Part shown: positions 9,382-17,666 of the stretch, one piece after another
Position numbering within the stretch: position 1 is the first letter of the stretch
How the letters are laid out: each line of letters starts with the position of its first letter
Assembly (NCBI RefSeq): GCF_018130245.1
Contig: NZ_JAFCKP010000001.1
Location: forward strand, 682,001 to 746,000
Direction of reading: 5' to 3'
Length of the DNA: 64,000 nt
From: Bradyrhizobium sp. SZCCT0231
GTDB taxonomy: Bacteria; Pseudomonadota; Alphaproteobacteria; Rhizobiales; Xanthobacteraceae
Notes under the pieces: generated by a model
Told to the model about the DNA's origin: nothing
What the model saw: only the letters and a program-made list of their open reading frames with translations
Databases searched by the model: none
Translations under genes and position numbers: made by a program

Positions 9382-10113
9382 TTAAGTGAACAGTTCCTGG
9401 CCGTGCGCTTCGACGTAAGCGGCAAGGCCGAGGGTGTGATCGCGGGCGCGCTTCTCGGCAAGCTCGGTGTCGCGCGCTTCAAGCGCTTCGATGATGCCGA
9501 GATGCTCGGGCAGCGAGGTTGCGGTGCGATCCTTGCGTCCGATGGTCAGCTGGCGATAGCCGCGCACGTGCAAGAGGAGGTCGTTGGTGAGATCGACCAG
9601 CACGGGGGATTCCGACAGCGAGATCAGCGCCTGGTGGAACGCGATGTTGGCCTTGGAGTATTCCTCCACATGATCCTCGGGCAGGTGGTCCTTGCCGAAA
9701 TCCTTGAAGAAGTCGCGCAGCGCGGTGATGTCCTTCTTGCGCGCGGTGGTGGTGATGAGGCGGGCGGCCATGCTCTCCAGCGCCGCCCAGGCGCGGATCA
9801 TGTCGACGATCTCGCTCTTGGTCCTGCGCACCACCATGATGCCGCGGCGCGGCACCGTCTTCACGAATCCGTCCTGCTCGAGCATCGCGATGGCTTCGCG
9901 GATCGGCGTGCGGCTGACACCCAGACGTTCGGACAGCGCGCGCTCGTCGAGCATCACCGGCTCGGGCGTCGAGTAGATGTCCATCTTGAGGATGGCTTCC
10001 TTCAAGGCGTCATACGCCTTGTTCTTGAAGCTGCTCTCCGGGGCAATACGAACGATTGCGATGTCTGCCTCGGCCATGTTCGGCAACGCCTTGGTTGGTT
10101 TCCGTTGTGACAC
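9382..10113 (-). CDS. GntR/FadR-type regulator of the oxalate operon
   Basis: A 243-residue regulator. The winged helix is at ~25-100 ([33 protein letters not shown]), followed by an FCD ligand-binding domain (~110-235) with the usual IAFHQALI metal/ligand region. It is the promoter-proximal gene of the minus-strand oxc-frc unit and divergent from an acyl-CoA ligase. The 316-bp intergenic region holds two almost identical palindromes suited to a GntR dimer. Most likely a repressor relieved by oxalate or an oxalyl/formyl-CoA metabolite. The ligand is inference. Confidence 0.9.
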   Translation of the reverse strand: MSQRKPTKALPNMAEADIAIVRIAPESSFKNKAYDALKEAILKMDIYSTPEPVMLDERALSERLGVSRTPIREAIAMLEQDGFVKTVPRRGIMVVRRTKSEIVDMIRAWAALESMAARLITTTARKKDITALRDFFKDFGKDHLPEDHVEEYSKANIAFHQALISLSESPVLVDLTNDLLLHVRGYRQLTIGRKDRTATSLPEHLGIIEALEARDTELAEKRARDHTLGLAAYVEAHGQELFT

Positions 10114-10170
10114 GACGAATCTCCTCCAGTAGGGAGTCGTCTTTTACAGGAATATTAACGGGAAAGTTTT

Positions 10171-10187
10171 TGGCATACCACATGCCA
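10171..10187. promoter_or_regulatory. GntR-type operator 1, regulator/oxc side
   Basis: TGGCATACCACATGCCA, a perfect TGGCAT-N5-ATGCCA palindrome. It lies immediately downstream (minus strand) of a TTGACA box (plus-strand TGTCAA, 10191-10196) and so covers the spacer and -10 region of the promoter for regulator-oxc-frc. It differs from operator 2 at a single base. Confidence 0.75.
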
Positions 10188-10210
10188 GAATGTCAAGCTG
10201 CCTATTTTTT

Positions 10211-10232
10211 GCGGCGTTCTAAGGTACGCCGC
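10211..10232. repeat. 7-bp inverted repeat between the two operators
   Basis: GCGGCGT-N8-ACGCCGC, perfect arms, lying midway between the two GntR-type operators in the divergent promoter region. It could be a second regulator site or a leader hairpin. There is no other evidence. Confidence 0.35.
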
Positions 10233-10251
10233 GGCTTGACAAGTTGGCTTC

Positions 10252-10268
10252 TGGCATACCAAATGCCA
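10252..10268. promoter_or_regulatory. GntR-type operator 2, acyl-CoA ligase side
   Basis: TGGCATACCAAATGCCA, 81 bp (centre to centre) from operator 1. A plus-strand TTGACA (10236-10241) sits 10 bp upstream, so the operator overlaps the spacer and -10 region of the promoter for the acyl-CoA ligase gene at 10430. The mirror-image layout with operator 1 suggests one regulator represses both directions. Confidence 0.75.
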
Positions 10269-10429
10269 TCGCCAGCCATTTTTGATCCAAGCCGGCGGAG
10301 TAATCTCAGGCTTTATGCCACTCCGCCCCGCCGCATGGAACAGAGCGCGGCGAATGGCAAGCATCACGGGCAGCCGCTAACCACGCGCGCGCTTTGAAAA
10401 GAACGAACTGAGGTCAAGGGAGAAGCCAC

Positions 10430-12559
10430 ATGTCCAATTCCAAAGATGCCGTCCGCAAGGTGCTTGACCAGGTCAGGGCGGACAACCGCACCAGCCTGAC
10501 GGCTCCGGAAGGCAAGCTGGTCTGCGACGCCTACGGTATTCCGGTCCCGAAGGAGGGCGTGGCCAAGTCGGCGGGCGAGGCCGGCAAGATGGCGTCGTCC
10601 ATGGGCTTCCCGGTCGTGATGAAGATCGTTTCGCCGGACATTCTCCACAAGACCGAAGCCGGCGGCGTCATCGTCGGCCTCAAGACGACTGAAGAGGCCG
10701 AGAAGGCCTACGAGACCATTCTCGGCAACGCCAAGAAATATAAGTCCGATGCCAAGATCGAGGGTGTGCAGGTGCAGCAGATGCTGGCCGGCGGCACCGA
10801 GGTCATCGTCGGCTCGATCACCGACGGCTCGTTCGGCAAGCTGGTCGCCTTCGGCCTCGGCGGCGTGCTGGTCGAAGTCTTGAAGGACATCACCTTCCGC
10901 CTCGCGCCTGCCACGAAGGAAGACGCGCTTTCGATGCTCGATGGCATTCAGGCGCATGAGATCCTGAAGGGCGTGCGCGGCGGCGAGCCGGTGAACCGCA
11001 ACGCTCTCGCCGACGTCATCGTCAAGGTCTCGCAGCTCGTCACCGATTTTCCTGAGATCGTCGAACTCGACCTCAATCCTGTGTTCGCGACGCCGAAGGG
11101 CGCGACTGCCGCCGACGTGCGCATCGTCGTCGACTTCGCCTACAAGCCGAAGCCCAAGCCGCGTCCGACCGAAGAGATCGTCGCGGCGATGAACCGCATC
11201 ATGCAGCCGAAGGCGGTCGCCGTGATCGGCGCTTCCGCGGAGGATGGCAAGATCGGCAATTCCGTGATGAAGAACCTCATCAACGGCGGCTACAAGGGTG
11301 AGATCATTCCGATCCATCCCAAGGCCGCCGAGATCCTCGGCTACAAGGCCTATAAGAGCGTCAAGGACGTGCCCGGCGTGATCGACGTCGCGGTGTTTGC
11401 GATCCCGGCAAAATTCGTCGCCGGCGCGCTTACTGAATGCGGCGAGAAGAAAATTCCGGGCGCGGTGCTGATTCCCTCGGGCTTCGCTGAAGCCGGCGCG
11501 CCGGAGCTGCAGGCCGAGATCGTCGAGGTCGGCAAGAAGTACGACATCCGCCTGATGGGGCCGAACATCTACGGCTTCTATTATACGCCTGCGAATCTCT
11601 GCGCGACCTTCTGCACCGCCTATGACGTCAAGGGCCACGCGGCGCTGTCGTCGCAGTCGGGCGGCATCGGCATGGCCATCATCGGTTTCTCGCGCTCGGC
11701 CAAGATGGGCGTCTCGGCGATCGTCGGCCTCGGCAACAAGTCCGACATCGACGAGGATGATCTGCTCGCCTTCTTCGAGCAGGACCCGAACACCAATTTG
11801 ATCGCGCAGCACTGCGAAGACCTCAAGGACGGCCGCGCCTTCGCGGAAGCCGCGAAGCGCGTGTCCAAGAAGAAGCCGGTCGTCGTGCTCAAGGCCGGCC
11901 GCACCTCGGCCGGTGCGAAGGCTGCGTCCTCGCACACCGGCGCGCTCGCCGGCAACGACCGCATCTACGAGGACGTGTTCAAGCAGTCCGGCGTGATCCG
12001 CGCCCGCAGCTTGCGCCAGCTGCTCGAATTCGCCCGCGGCGTGCCGGTACTGCCGACGCCGAAGGGCGAGAACGTGCTGATCATCACCGGTGCCGGCGGC
12101 TCGGGCGTGCTGCTGTCGGACTCCTGCGTCGACAACGGCCTGTCGCTGATGTCGATGCCGCCGGATCTCGATGCGGCCTTCCGCAAGTTCATCCCACCGT
12201 TCGGTGCGGCCGGAAATCCTGTGGATATCACCGGCGGCGAGCCGCCGATCACCTACGTCAACACCGTGAAGCTCGGCCTGTCGGACGAGCGCATCCACGC
12301 TCTGATCCTCGGCTACTGGCACACCATCGTCACCCCGCCGATGGTGTTCGCCCGCAACATGGTCGAGGTGAAGAAGGAGATGGAAGCCAAGGGCTTCGTG
12401 AAGCCGATGGTCGCGTCTCTCGCCGGCGACGTCGAGGTCGAGGAAGCCGCCGAATATCTCTACCAGAACGGCATCCCGGCCTATGCTTATTCGACCGAGC
12501 TGCCGGTCGAGGTCCTCGGCGCCAAGTACAAGTGGGCGCGCGGGGCAGGGCTGCTCTGA
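10430..12559 (+). CDS. NDP-forming acyl-CoA ligase (acetate-CoA ligase family), possibly for oxalate or formate
   Basis: A 709-residue single-chain acyl-CoA synthetase (ADP-forming) family protein with fused domains in the order beta then alpha. An ATP-grasp region occupies ~10-230 (FPVVMKIVSPDILHKTEAGGV). A CoA-binding Rossmann domain starts at ~257 (PKAVAVIGASAEDGKIGN). The succinyl-CoA-ligase-like region carries the phospho-histidine, His502 in SSHTGALAGND. Such enzymes interconvert acyl-CoA, ADP and phosphate with acid, CoA and ATP at the phosphoanhydride level. AGGGAG precedes the ATG. Its divergent, operator-shared position with oxc-frc suggests it primes the pathway by making oxalyl-CoA, or recovers ATP from formyl-CoA. 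The substrate is inference. Confidence 0.88.
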   Translation: MSNSKDAVRKVLDQVRADNRTSLTAPEGKLVCDAYGIPVPKEGVAKSAGEAGKMASSMGFPVVMKIVSPDILHKTEAGGVIVGLKTTEEAEKAYETILGNAKKYKSDAKIEGVQVQQMLAGGTEVIVGSITDGSFGKLVAFGLGGVLVEVLKDITFRLAPATKEDALSMLDGIQAHEILKGVRGGEPVNRNALADVIVKVSQLVTDFPEIVELDLNPVFATPKGATAADVRIVVDFAYKPKPKPRPTEEIVAAMNRIMQPKAVAVIGASAEDGKIGNSVMKNLINGGYKGEIIPIHPKAAEILGYKAYKSVKDVPGVIDVAVFAIPAKFVAGALTECGEKKIPGAVLIPSGFAEAGAPELQAEIVEVGKKYDIRLMGPNIYGFYYTPANLCATFCTAYDVKGHAALSSQSGGIGMAIIGFSRSAKMGVSAIVGLGNKSDIDEDDLLAFFEQDPNTNLIAQHCEDLKDGRAFAEAAKRVSKKKPVVVLKAGRTSAGAKAASSHTGALAGNDRIYEDVFKQSGVIRARSLRQLLEFARGVPVLPTPKGENVLIITGAGGSGVLLSDSCVDNGLSLMSMPPDLDAAFRKFIPPFGAAGNPVDITGGEPPITYVNTVKLGLSDERIHALILGYWHTIVTPPMVFARNMVEVKKEMEAKGFVKPMVASLAGDVEVEEAAEYLYQNGIPAYAYSTELPVEVLGAKYKWARGAGLL

Positions 12560-12570
12560 GCCTGCGTTCG

Positions 12571-12722
12571 CCTCTCCCCGCACGCGGGGAGAGGCCGGAA
12601 TTCCGGGTGAGGGGGACTCTCCGCGAGTCCATCTCTCACCGTCTTTGTGGAGATAGCCCCTCACCCCAGCCCTCTCAGCGCGAGCGAAGCTCGTTGCGGC
12701 CCCGTAAGAACGGGGAGAGGGA
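12571..12722. repeat. Palindromic 'cctctcccc' intergenic repeat
   Basis: Starts with the hairpin CCTCTCCCCGCACGCGGGGAG and ends with CCCCGTAAGAACGGGGAGAG. The middle pairs GGTGAGGGGGACTCTCCGCG with its inverted partner AGATAGCCCCTCACCCCAGC in part. The same family recurs at 22241, 45351 and 55293. Non-coding, and possibly acts as a transcription end for the ligase gene. Confidence 0.7.
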
Positions 12723-12740
12723 GAAGAGGCGGCTCGCGTC

Positions 12741-13610
12741 TTGTCTGATTGGCAAATGCAGGTCGCGATGAACAAGAACGTGATCCGGCGCAAATCGCTC
12801 GAAGTCCGGTCGCCATTGGAGACCGAGCACGAGGCGCGTGATGGCGGCGTGCAATCCGTCGACCGCGCGCTGTCGATCATCGAGACGCTGGCCGAAGACG
12901 ACGAAGGTTATCGTCTCAGCGATCTCGCGATCCGCACCGGTCTGTCGGCCTCCACCGTGCACCGACTGCTCGCAACCCTCGAAAGTCGCCGCTTCGTGCA
13001 GTTCGACCGTGGCGAATCCAAATGGCATGTCGGCGTGCGCAGCTTCACGGTCGGCGCCAGCTTTGCGCGGCGGCGCAATTTCTCCGCGCAGGCGATTCCA
13101 TACTTGCGCAAGCTGCGGGATCTCACCCGCGAGACGGCCAATCTCGCCGTCGTCGACGATGAGTTCATCATCGTGCTGACCCGTATGGAAAGCCGCGAGA
13201 TCATGCGCTCGCTGACCAAGGTCGGCGGCCGCGTCCCCATGGTGACCTCCGGCGTCGGCAAAGCGGTGCTCGCAACCTATTCGGACGAGGACGTCGGCGC
13301 CGTCATCCGCCATCACGGCATGCCCCGCCTGACCGAGAAGTCGATCGTGCGGCCGAGTGACCTGTTCAAGGAACTCGAAAGGATCCGCAAGCAGGGCTTT
13401 GCGGTCGACAATGAGGAGGCGCAGATCGGCCTGCGCTGCGTGGCTGCCGTGGTATACAACGCACTCGCCGAACCGCTTGCCGCGATCTCCGTATCCGGCA
13501 TGACCAGCCGCGTCACCGACGAACGTTTGCCGGAGATCGGGCAAATCGTCCGGGATGTTGCTGCCGAACTGACGGCCGCGCTTGGCGGGGTGATCCCGGC
13601 GCCCCGCTAA
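12741..13610 (+). CDS. IclR-family transcriptional regulator
   Basis: A winged-helix IclR protein. The HTH spans ~40-95 (SVDRALSIIETLAEDDEG, LSDLAIRTGLSASTVHRLLATLE) and the effector domain ~110-280 (GKAVLATYSDEDV, LKELERIRKQGFAVDNEEAQIGLRCVAAVV, then ISVSGMTSR). The start is uncertain. The frame opens with TTG at 12741 (AGAGG 11 bp upstream), with ATGs at 12756 and 12768. The family pattern fits the 12768 ATG about as well. It stands between the acyl-CoA ligase and tctCBA, and an inverted repeat lies just upstream of tctC, so it most likely controls that transporter. Confidence 0.88.
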   Translation: MSDWQMQVAMNKNVIRRKSLEVRSPLETEHEARDGGVQSVDRALSIIETLAEDDEGYRLSDLAIRTGLSASTVHRLLATLESRRFVQFDRGESKWHVGVRSFTVGASFARRRNFSAQAIPYLRKLRDLTRETANLAVVDDEFIIVLTRMESREIMRSLTKVGGRVPMVTSGVGKAVLATYSDEDVGAVIRHHGMPRLTEKSIVRPSDLFKELERIRKQGFAVDNEEAQIGLRCVAAVVYNALAEPLAAISVSGMTSRVTDERLPEIGQIVRDVAAELTAALGGVIPAPR

Positions 13611-13652
13611 CCGAAGACTCTGAGGGGGATCTCACTGGACAGCATCGGCCGT

Positions 13653-13673
13653 TTTGGTTGATATGCGACCAAA
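13653..13673. promoter_or_regulatory. Candidate operator upstream of tctC
   Basis: TTTGGT-N9-ACCAAA inverted repeat, 45 bp before the tctC start and 43 bp after the IclR gene. The position fits a site for the neighbouring IclR regulator. The assignment is inference. Confidence 0.4.
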
Positions 13674-13717
13674 CGACACAATGCGGCAAACGTCCGCATG
13701 AGCCTGGAGATGCCCCC

Positions 13718-14686
13718 ATGTTCCGATTTCCCGTGCGCCTTGTCGGCGCAGCCGTCGCGCTGACCCTGGCGGCAGCCAATCCGACCTTTGCCCAACAGCT
13801 TGAGCTCAAGCTGATGGCGCCGGCGGCCCCGGGCGGGGGATGGGACCAGACGGCGCGCTCGATGCAGCAGGCGCTGGTGGCTTCGGGCGTCGCCCGCAGC
13901 GTGCAGGTCACCAACGTTCCCGGTGCAGGCGGCAGCGTCGGCATCGCGCAGTTCGTCAACGGCGCCAAGGGCGACGGCAACCAGATGATGGTCAATGGCT
14001 TCGTCATGGTCGGCGCGCTCGCCATGAACAAGTCGCCGGTGACGCTGGAGCAGGTGACGCCGATCGCGCGCCTCACCGAGGAAATCCAGGTGATCGTGGT
14101 TCCCGCGAATTCGCCGATCAAGAATGCGCAGGATCTGGCCGCCGCGGTGAAGGCGGATATCGCCAAGGTCACCTTTGCCGGCGGCTCGGCCGGCGGCGTC
14201 GACCATGTGATGGCGGCCTTGTTCGCCGGCGCCGTCGGCGCCGATGCGAAGAAGATCAACTACATCCCGTTCTCCGGCGGCGGCGAGTCGCTGGCGGCGA
14301 TCCTCGGCGGCAAGGTCACCGCGGGCATTTCGGGGCTGAGCGAATATGAAGGGCAGATCAAGTCCGGCAAGCTGCGCGCGATCGGCGTGACCTCGGAGAA
14401 GCGCATCGCAGGCAGCGACATCCCGACTTTCAAGGAGCAGGGCATCGACCTCGTGATCGCCAACTGGCGCTCGGTGGTCGCGCCTCCCGGCATCACGCCG
14501 GAGCAGCGCAAGACCTTGAGTGATGCGGTCGAGAAGATGGTGAAGTCTGACGCTTGGAAGGAGATCCTCAAGCAGAAGGGCTGGGAGGACGCCTATCTCG
14601 GCGGCGAGGCCTTCGCCGACTTCCTGAAGAAGGAAACCGTGCGGGTCACTGACGTGCTGAAATCGGTCGGCCTGGTCAAGTCATGA
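13718..14686 (+). CDS. tctC: Tripartite tricarboxylate transporter binding protein TctC
   Basis: Periplasmic substrate-binding subunit, 322 residues. I chose the ATG at 13718 rather than the earlier in-frame one at 13658. It has a GGAGA ribosome site and gives a good signal peptide (MFRFPVRLVGAAVALTLAA, cleavage near FAQQ). The earlier start would also overlap the operator. Family hallmarks are APAAPGGGWDQTARS, NVPGAGGSVGIAQ, and the late AYLGGEAFADFLKKE. It overlaps tctB by 4 bp (ATGA). The ligand could be a di- or tricarboxylate. Oxalate is worth testing because of the neighbouring pathway, but the sequence does not show it. Confidence 0.93.
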   Translation: MFRFPVRLVGAAVALTLAAANPTFAQQLELKLMAPAAPGGGWDQTARSMQQALVASGVARSVQVTNVPGAGGSVGIAQFVNGAKGDGNQMMVNGFVMVGALAMNKSPVTLEQVTPIARLTEEIQVIVVPANSPIKNAQDLAAAVKADIAKVTFAGGSAGGVDHVMAALFAGAVGADAKKINYIPFSGGGESLAAILGGKVTAGISGLSEYEGQIKSGKLRAIGVTSEKRIAGSDIPTFKEQGIDLVIANWRSVVAPPGITPEQRKTLSDAVEKMVKSDAWKEILKQKGWEDAYLGGEAFADFLKKETVRVTDVLKSVGLVKS

Positions 14687-15168
14687 CCTCAGGCGATCCC
14701 GTCCAGCCGCCGCGGCGCGTCGACCGCGCCGGCCTCGTCATCGCTGCATTGCTCGCAGGTCTCGCCGTGGTGCTGGTCTGGGATGCGCGCGGCCTGCCAT
14801 CCACCGCGATGTACGGGATGGGGCCCGAGGCGATGCCGGTCGTGGTCGCGTCCGGCCTTGCGCTGCTTGCGATCGGCAATTTCATCGACGCGTTGCGCGG
14901 TAACCTGCCGGTGCGCGAGAGTTCCGATCCCGTGCCGGTGGTCTTGATCCTCATTGGCCTTGCGCTTCTGATCGCCATCATCGGCTTCGGCGGCGGCTTC
15001 ATCCTGGCGACCTCGGCGCTGTTCGTGACGACGTCGGCGGCGTTCGGACGCCGCGCCATCCTTGTCGATTCCATCATCGCCCTCGTGATGTCGACCCTCA
15101 TCTATCTCGCGTTCGACCGGTTGTTGACGCTGAGCCTGCCTGCGGGCCCGCTGGAGCGATTGCTGTGA
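14683..15168 (+). CDS. tctB: Tripartite tricarboxylate transporter small membrane subunit TctB
   Basis: 161 residues with four predicted membrane helices (starting near residues 13, 47, 85 and 122), the usual TctB layout. Contains the family-typical [20 protein letters not shown]. It overlaps tctC (ATGA) and its stop abuts the tctA start, so the three are translationally coupled. Confidence 0.9.
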   Translation: MTSGDPVQPPRRVDRAGLVIAALLAGLAVVLVWDARGLPSTAMYGMGPEAMPVVVASGLALLAIGNFIDALRGNLPVRESSDPVPVVLILIGLALLIAIIGFGGGFILATSALFVTTSAAFGRRAILVDSIIALVMSTLIYLAFDRLLTLSLPAGPLERLL

Positions 15169-16667
15169 TGGATACCTTTGCCGCGCTGGCGCATGGCATG
15201 GCGGTCGCCGTCCAGCCGATGAACCTGCTTTACGCGCTGATCGGCGTGTTCCTCGGCACGGCTGTGGGCGTGCTGCCCGGCATCGGCCCCGCCTTGACGG
15301 TCGCGCTGCTGCTGCCTGTCACTTACAAGCTCGATCCCGGCGGCTCGCTGATCATGTTCGCCGGCATCTATTATGGCGGCATGTATGGCGGCTCGACCAC
15401 CGCGATCCTCATCAACACGCCCGGCGAGAGCGCCTCGATGGCGACGGCGCTCGAGGGCAACAAGATGGCCAAGGCCGGCCGCGGCGGGCCGGCGCTTGCG
15501 ACATCCGCGATCGGCTCCTTCGTCGCCGGCACCATCGCCACCATCGGGCTGGCGTTCCTCGCACCATGGCTCGTCGATTTCGCCGTGCGCTTCGGCCCCG
15601 AGGATTATTTCGCGCTGATGTGCGTTGCCTTCGTCACGGTGTCGGCGACCTTCGGCGATTCCCCGGTCCGCGGCCTGACCAGCCTGTTCATCGGCCTGAC
15701 GCTCGGCCTCGTCGGCATCGACAAGCTGACGGGGCAGGCGCGGCTTGCGTTCGGCGTCCCTGAATTGCTCGACGGCGTCGAGGTGACGACGCTTGCGGTC
15801 GGCCTGTTCGCGGTCGGCGAGGCGCTCTATGTCGCATCGCGACGCCACCACACCGAGGAGAAACTCGAGCCGGTGCGCGGCTCGCTGTGGATGACCAAGG
15901 AGGACTGGAAGCGGTCTTGGAAGCCGTGGCTGCGCGGCACCATGTTCGGCTTTCCGATCGGCGCACTGCCCGCAGGCGGTGCTGAGATTCCGACCTTCCT
16001 GTCCTATTCGACCGAGAAGCGGCTGACGAAGCATCCCGAAGAATTCGGCAAGGGCGCGATCGAAGGTGTCGCCGGACCGGAAGCGGCCAACAACGCGTCG
16101 GCCGCCGGCACGCTGGTGCCGCTCTTGACGCTGGGATTGCCGACCTCGGCGACCGCCGCGATGATGCTGGCGGGCTTCCAGCAATACGGCCTCAACCCGG
16201 GGCCGCTGCTGTTCGCCGAGCGGCCTGACCTCGTGTGGGGTCTGATCGCAAGCCTGTTCATCGCCAACATGATGCTGCTGGTGCTCAACCTGCCGCTGGT
16301 CGGCCTGTGGGTGCGGCTGCTCGCGATTCCGCAGCCGTGGCTCTATGCCGGCATCCTCGTGTTCGCGACCATGGGCACCATCGCGGCAAAGCCGTCGGTG
16401 GTCGAATTGTCGATGCTGGCCGGTTTCGGCGTGCTCGGCTTCCTGATGCGCCGGTTCGACTTCCCGATCGCGCCGGTCGTGGTCGGCCTGATCCTCGGCC
16501 CGATCGCCGAGAGCCAGCTCCGCCGCGCGCTCGCGATCAGCCTCGGCGATCCCATGGCGCTGCTGCAGAGCCCGATCTCGGCGACGCTGCTCGGCGTCGC
16601 GCTGATCGCGCTGCTGGCGCCCTTCGTCTTGAAGGGTCTCGGCCGGTTCAAGGCGAACGAGGATTAG
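15168..16667 (+). CDS. tctA: Tripartite tricarboxylate transporter large membrane subunit TctA
   Basis: A 499-residue permease with 11-12 hydrophobic helices. It has the TctA signatures [33 protein letters not shown], and a second glycine-rich repeat [19 protein letters not shown] took the ATG at 15168, whose A is the last base of the tctB stop. A GTG one codon upstream is possible. Imports the TctC ligand using the ion gradient. Confidence 0.93.
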   Translation: MDTFAALAHGMAVAVQPMNLLYALIGVFLGTAVGVLPGIGPALTVALLLPVTYKLDPGGSLIMFAGIYYGGMYGGSTTAILINTPGESASMATALEGNKMAKAGRGGPALATSAIGSFVAGTIATIGLAFLAPWLVDFAVRFGPEDYFALMCVAFVTVSATFGDSPVRGLTSLFIGLTLGLVGIDKLTGQARLAFGVPELLDGVEVTTLAVGLFAVGEALYVASRRHHTEEKLEPVRGSLWMTKEDWKRSWKPWLRGTMFGFPIGALPAGGAEIPTFLSYSTEKRLTKHPEEFGKGAIEGVAGPEAANNASAAGTLVPLLTLGLPTSATAAMMLAGFQQYGLNPGPLLFAERPDLVWGLIASLFIANMMLLVLNLPLVGLWVRLLAIPQPWLYAGILVFATMGTIAAKPSVVELSMLAGFGVLGFLMRRFDFPIAPVVVGLILGPIAESQLRRALAISLGDPMALLQSPISATLLGVALIALLAPFVLKGLGRFKANED

Positions 16668-16719
16668 ATGTTTCGACGCACGCATGTTCTAATGCTGCGT
16701 CCATCCCGTGGGGAACGCC

Positions 16720-17499
16720 ATGCCGTCGGAAATTCGCTCGCCCCGTCTCGCCGTCCTAATCGACGCTGACAATACGTCGGCGAAGATCGCAGATGGGCTG
16801 TTCGAGGAAATTGCAAAAATCGGCGAGGCCAGCGTTCGCCGCATCTACGGCGATTTCTCCAATGCCCGTTCGAAGGGCTGGGCCGACATTTTGGCGAAGC
16901 ACGCCATCATCCCGCAGCAGCAATTCGCCTATACGACCGGCAAGAATGCGTCCGACATCACGCTCGTGATCGACGCGATGGATCTGCTGCACAGTGGCCG
17001 CTTCAATGGCTTCTGCCTGGTCTCGTCGGACAGCGACTTCACCCGGCTCGCCGCGCGCATCCGCGAGCACGGCATCGACGTGTTCGGGTTTGGCGAGCAG
17101 AAGACGCCGGAGAGTTTTCGGCAGGCCTGCCGGAAGTTCGTCTACACCGAAAATTTGCGCGGCGGCGTGGTGAATAATCGGGATGCCGCGTCCCCGCCGC
17201 GCTCGCTGCAGCCGCCGGAGGCCGCGACCTCAATCATCAAGAACGTCATCAGCCAGACAGAAAGCGAAGACGGTTGGGTCGAGCTTGGCGTCGTTGGAAA
17301 GCAGGTGACCAACCTGGCATCGGATTTCGATCCGCGGACCTACGGCTCACGAAAGTTGATCGACCTGGTGCGCAAGACCAACGCCTTCGACCTCGACCAG
17401 TCGAAGGGATCGGTGCGGATACGTGTCAAGCCCGTGACGGTGGCCGCGCCGGCGCCGAAACGGCGTTCCCGGCGAAAGCCCGAGGAAGCCAAGAGCTGA
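16720..17499 (+). CDS. NYN-domain nuclease-like protein with C-terminal OST-HTH/LOTUS domain
   Basis: A 259-residue soluble protein. The N-terminal NYN (PIN-like) domain spans residues ~8-150. It has acidic residues at the expected places: AVLIDADNTS, KNASDITLVIDAMDLL and CLVSSDSDFTRLAARIRE. A second domain (~170-240, AATSIIKNVISQTESEDGWVELGVVG...YGSRKLIDLV) matches the OST-HTH/LOTUS RNA-binding winged helix, and the tail is basic (PKRRSRRKPEE). The ATG at 16720 follows GGGGA. This pairing is known in bacteria and predicts an RNA-directed nuclease. The target is unknown. It is monocistronic. Confidence 0.88.
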   Translation: MPSEIRSPRLAVLIDADNTSAKIADGLFEEIAKIGEASVRRIYGDFSNARSKGWADILAKHAIIPQQQFAYTTGKNASDITLVIDAMDLLHSGRFNGFCLVSSDSDFTRLAARIREHGIDVFGFGEQKTPESFRQACRKFVYTENLRGGVVNNRDAASPPRSLQPPEAATSIIKNVISQTESEDGWVELGVVGKQVTNLASDFDPRTYGSRKLIDLVRKTNAFDLDQSKGSVRIRVKPVTVAAPAPKRRSRRKPEEAKS

Positions 17500-17666
17500 T
17501 CGCGAGCAGATCGTCCTGCGCATCGCACAAACCCGCTTTGGCCCGAACAGGGGCCGGCCACGCTGCCCGATGTGTAAGCAAGGGTGCCGTTTTATTTTGA
17601 TCTTGCCCCTCGCACGCGCGGGGCGCAACCATCGCTGGGCTGTCCCTGGTTTCGCGAGAGCCCCCG

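Noticed and set aside
10364-12880. 838-codon minus-strand open frame
   Set aside because: It lies antisense over the acyl-CoA ligase and part of the IclR gene, is His/Arg/Asp-rich like other antisense frames of GC-rich genes, and has no recognisable domain.
15102-16685. 527-codon minus-strand open frame
   Set aside because: Antisense shadow of tctA, highly charged sequence with no membrane or domain signal.
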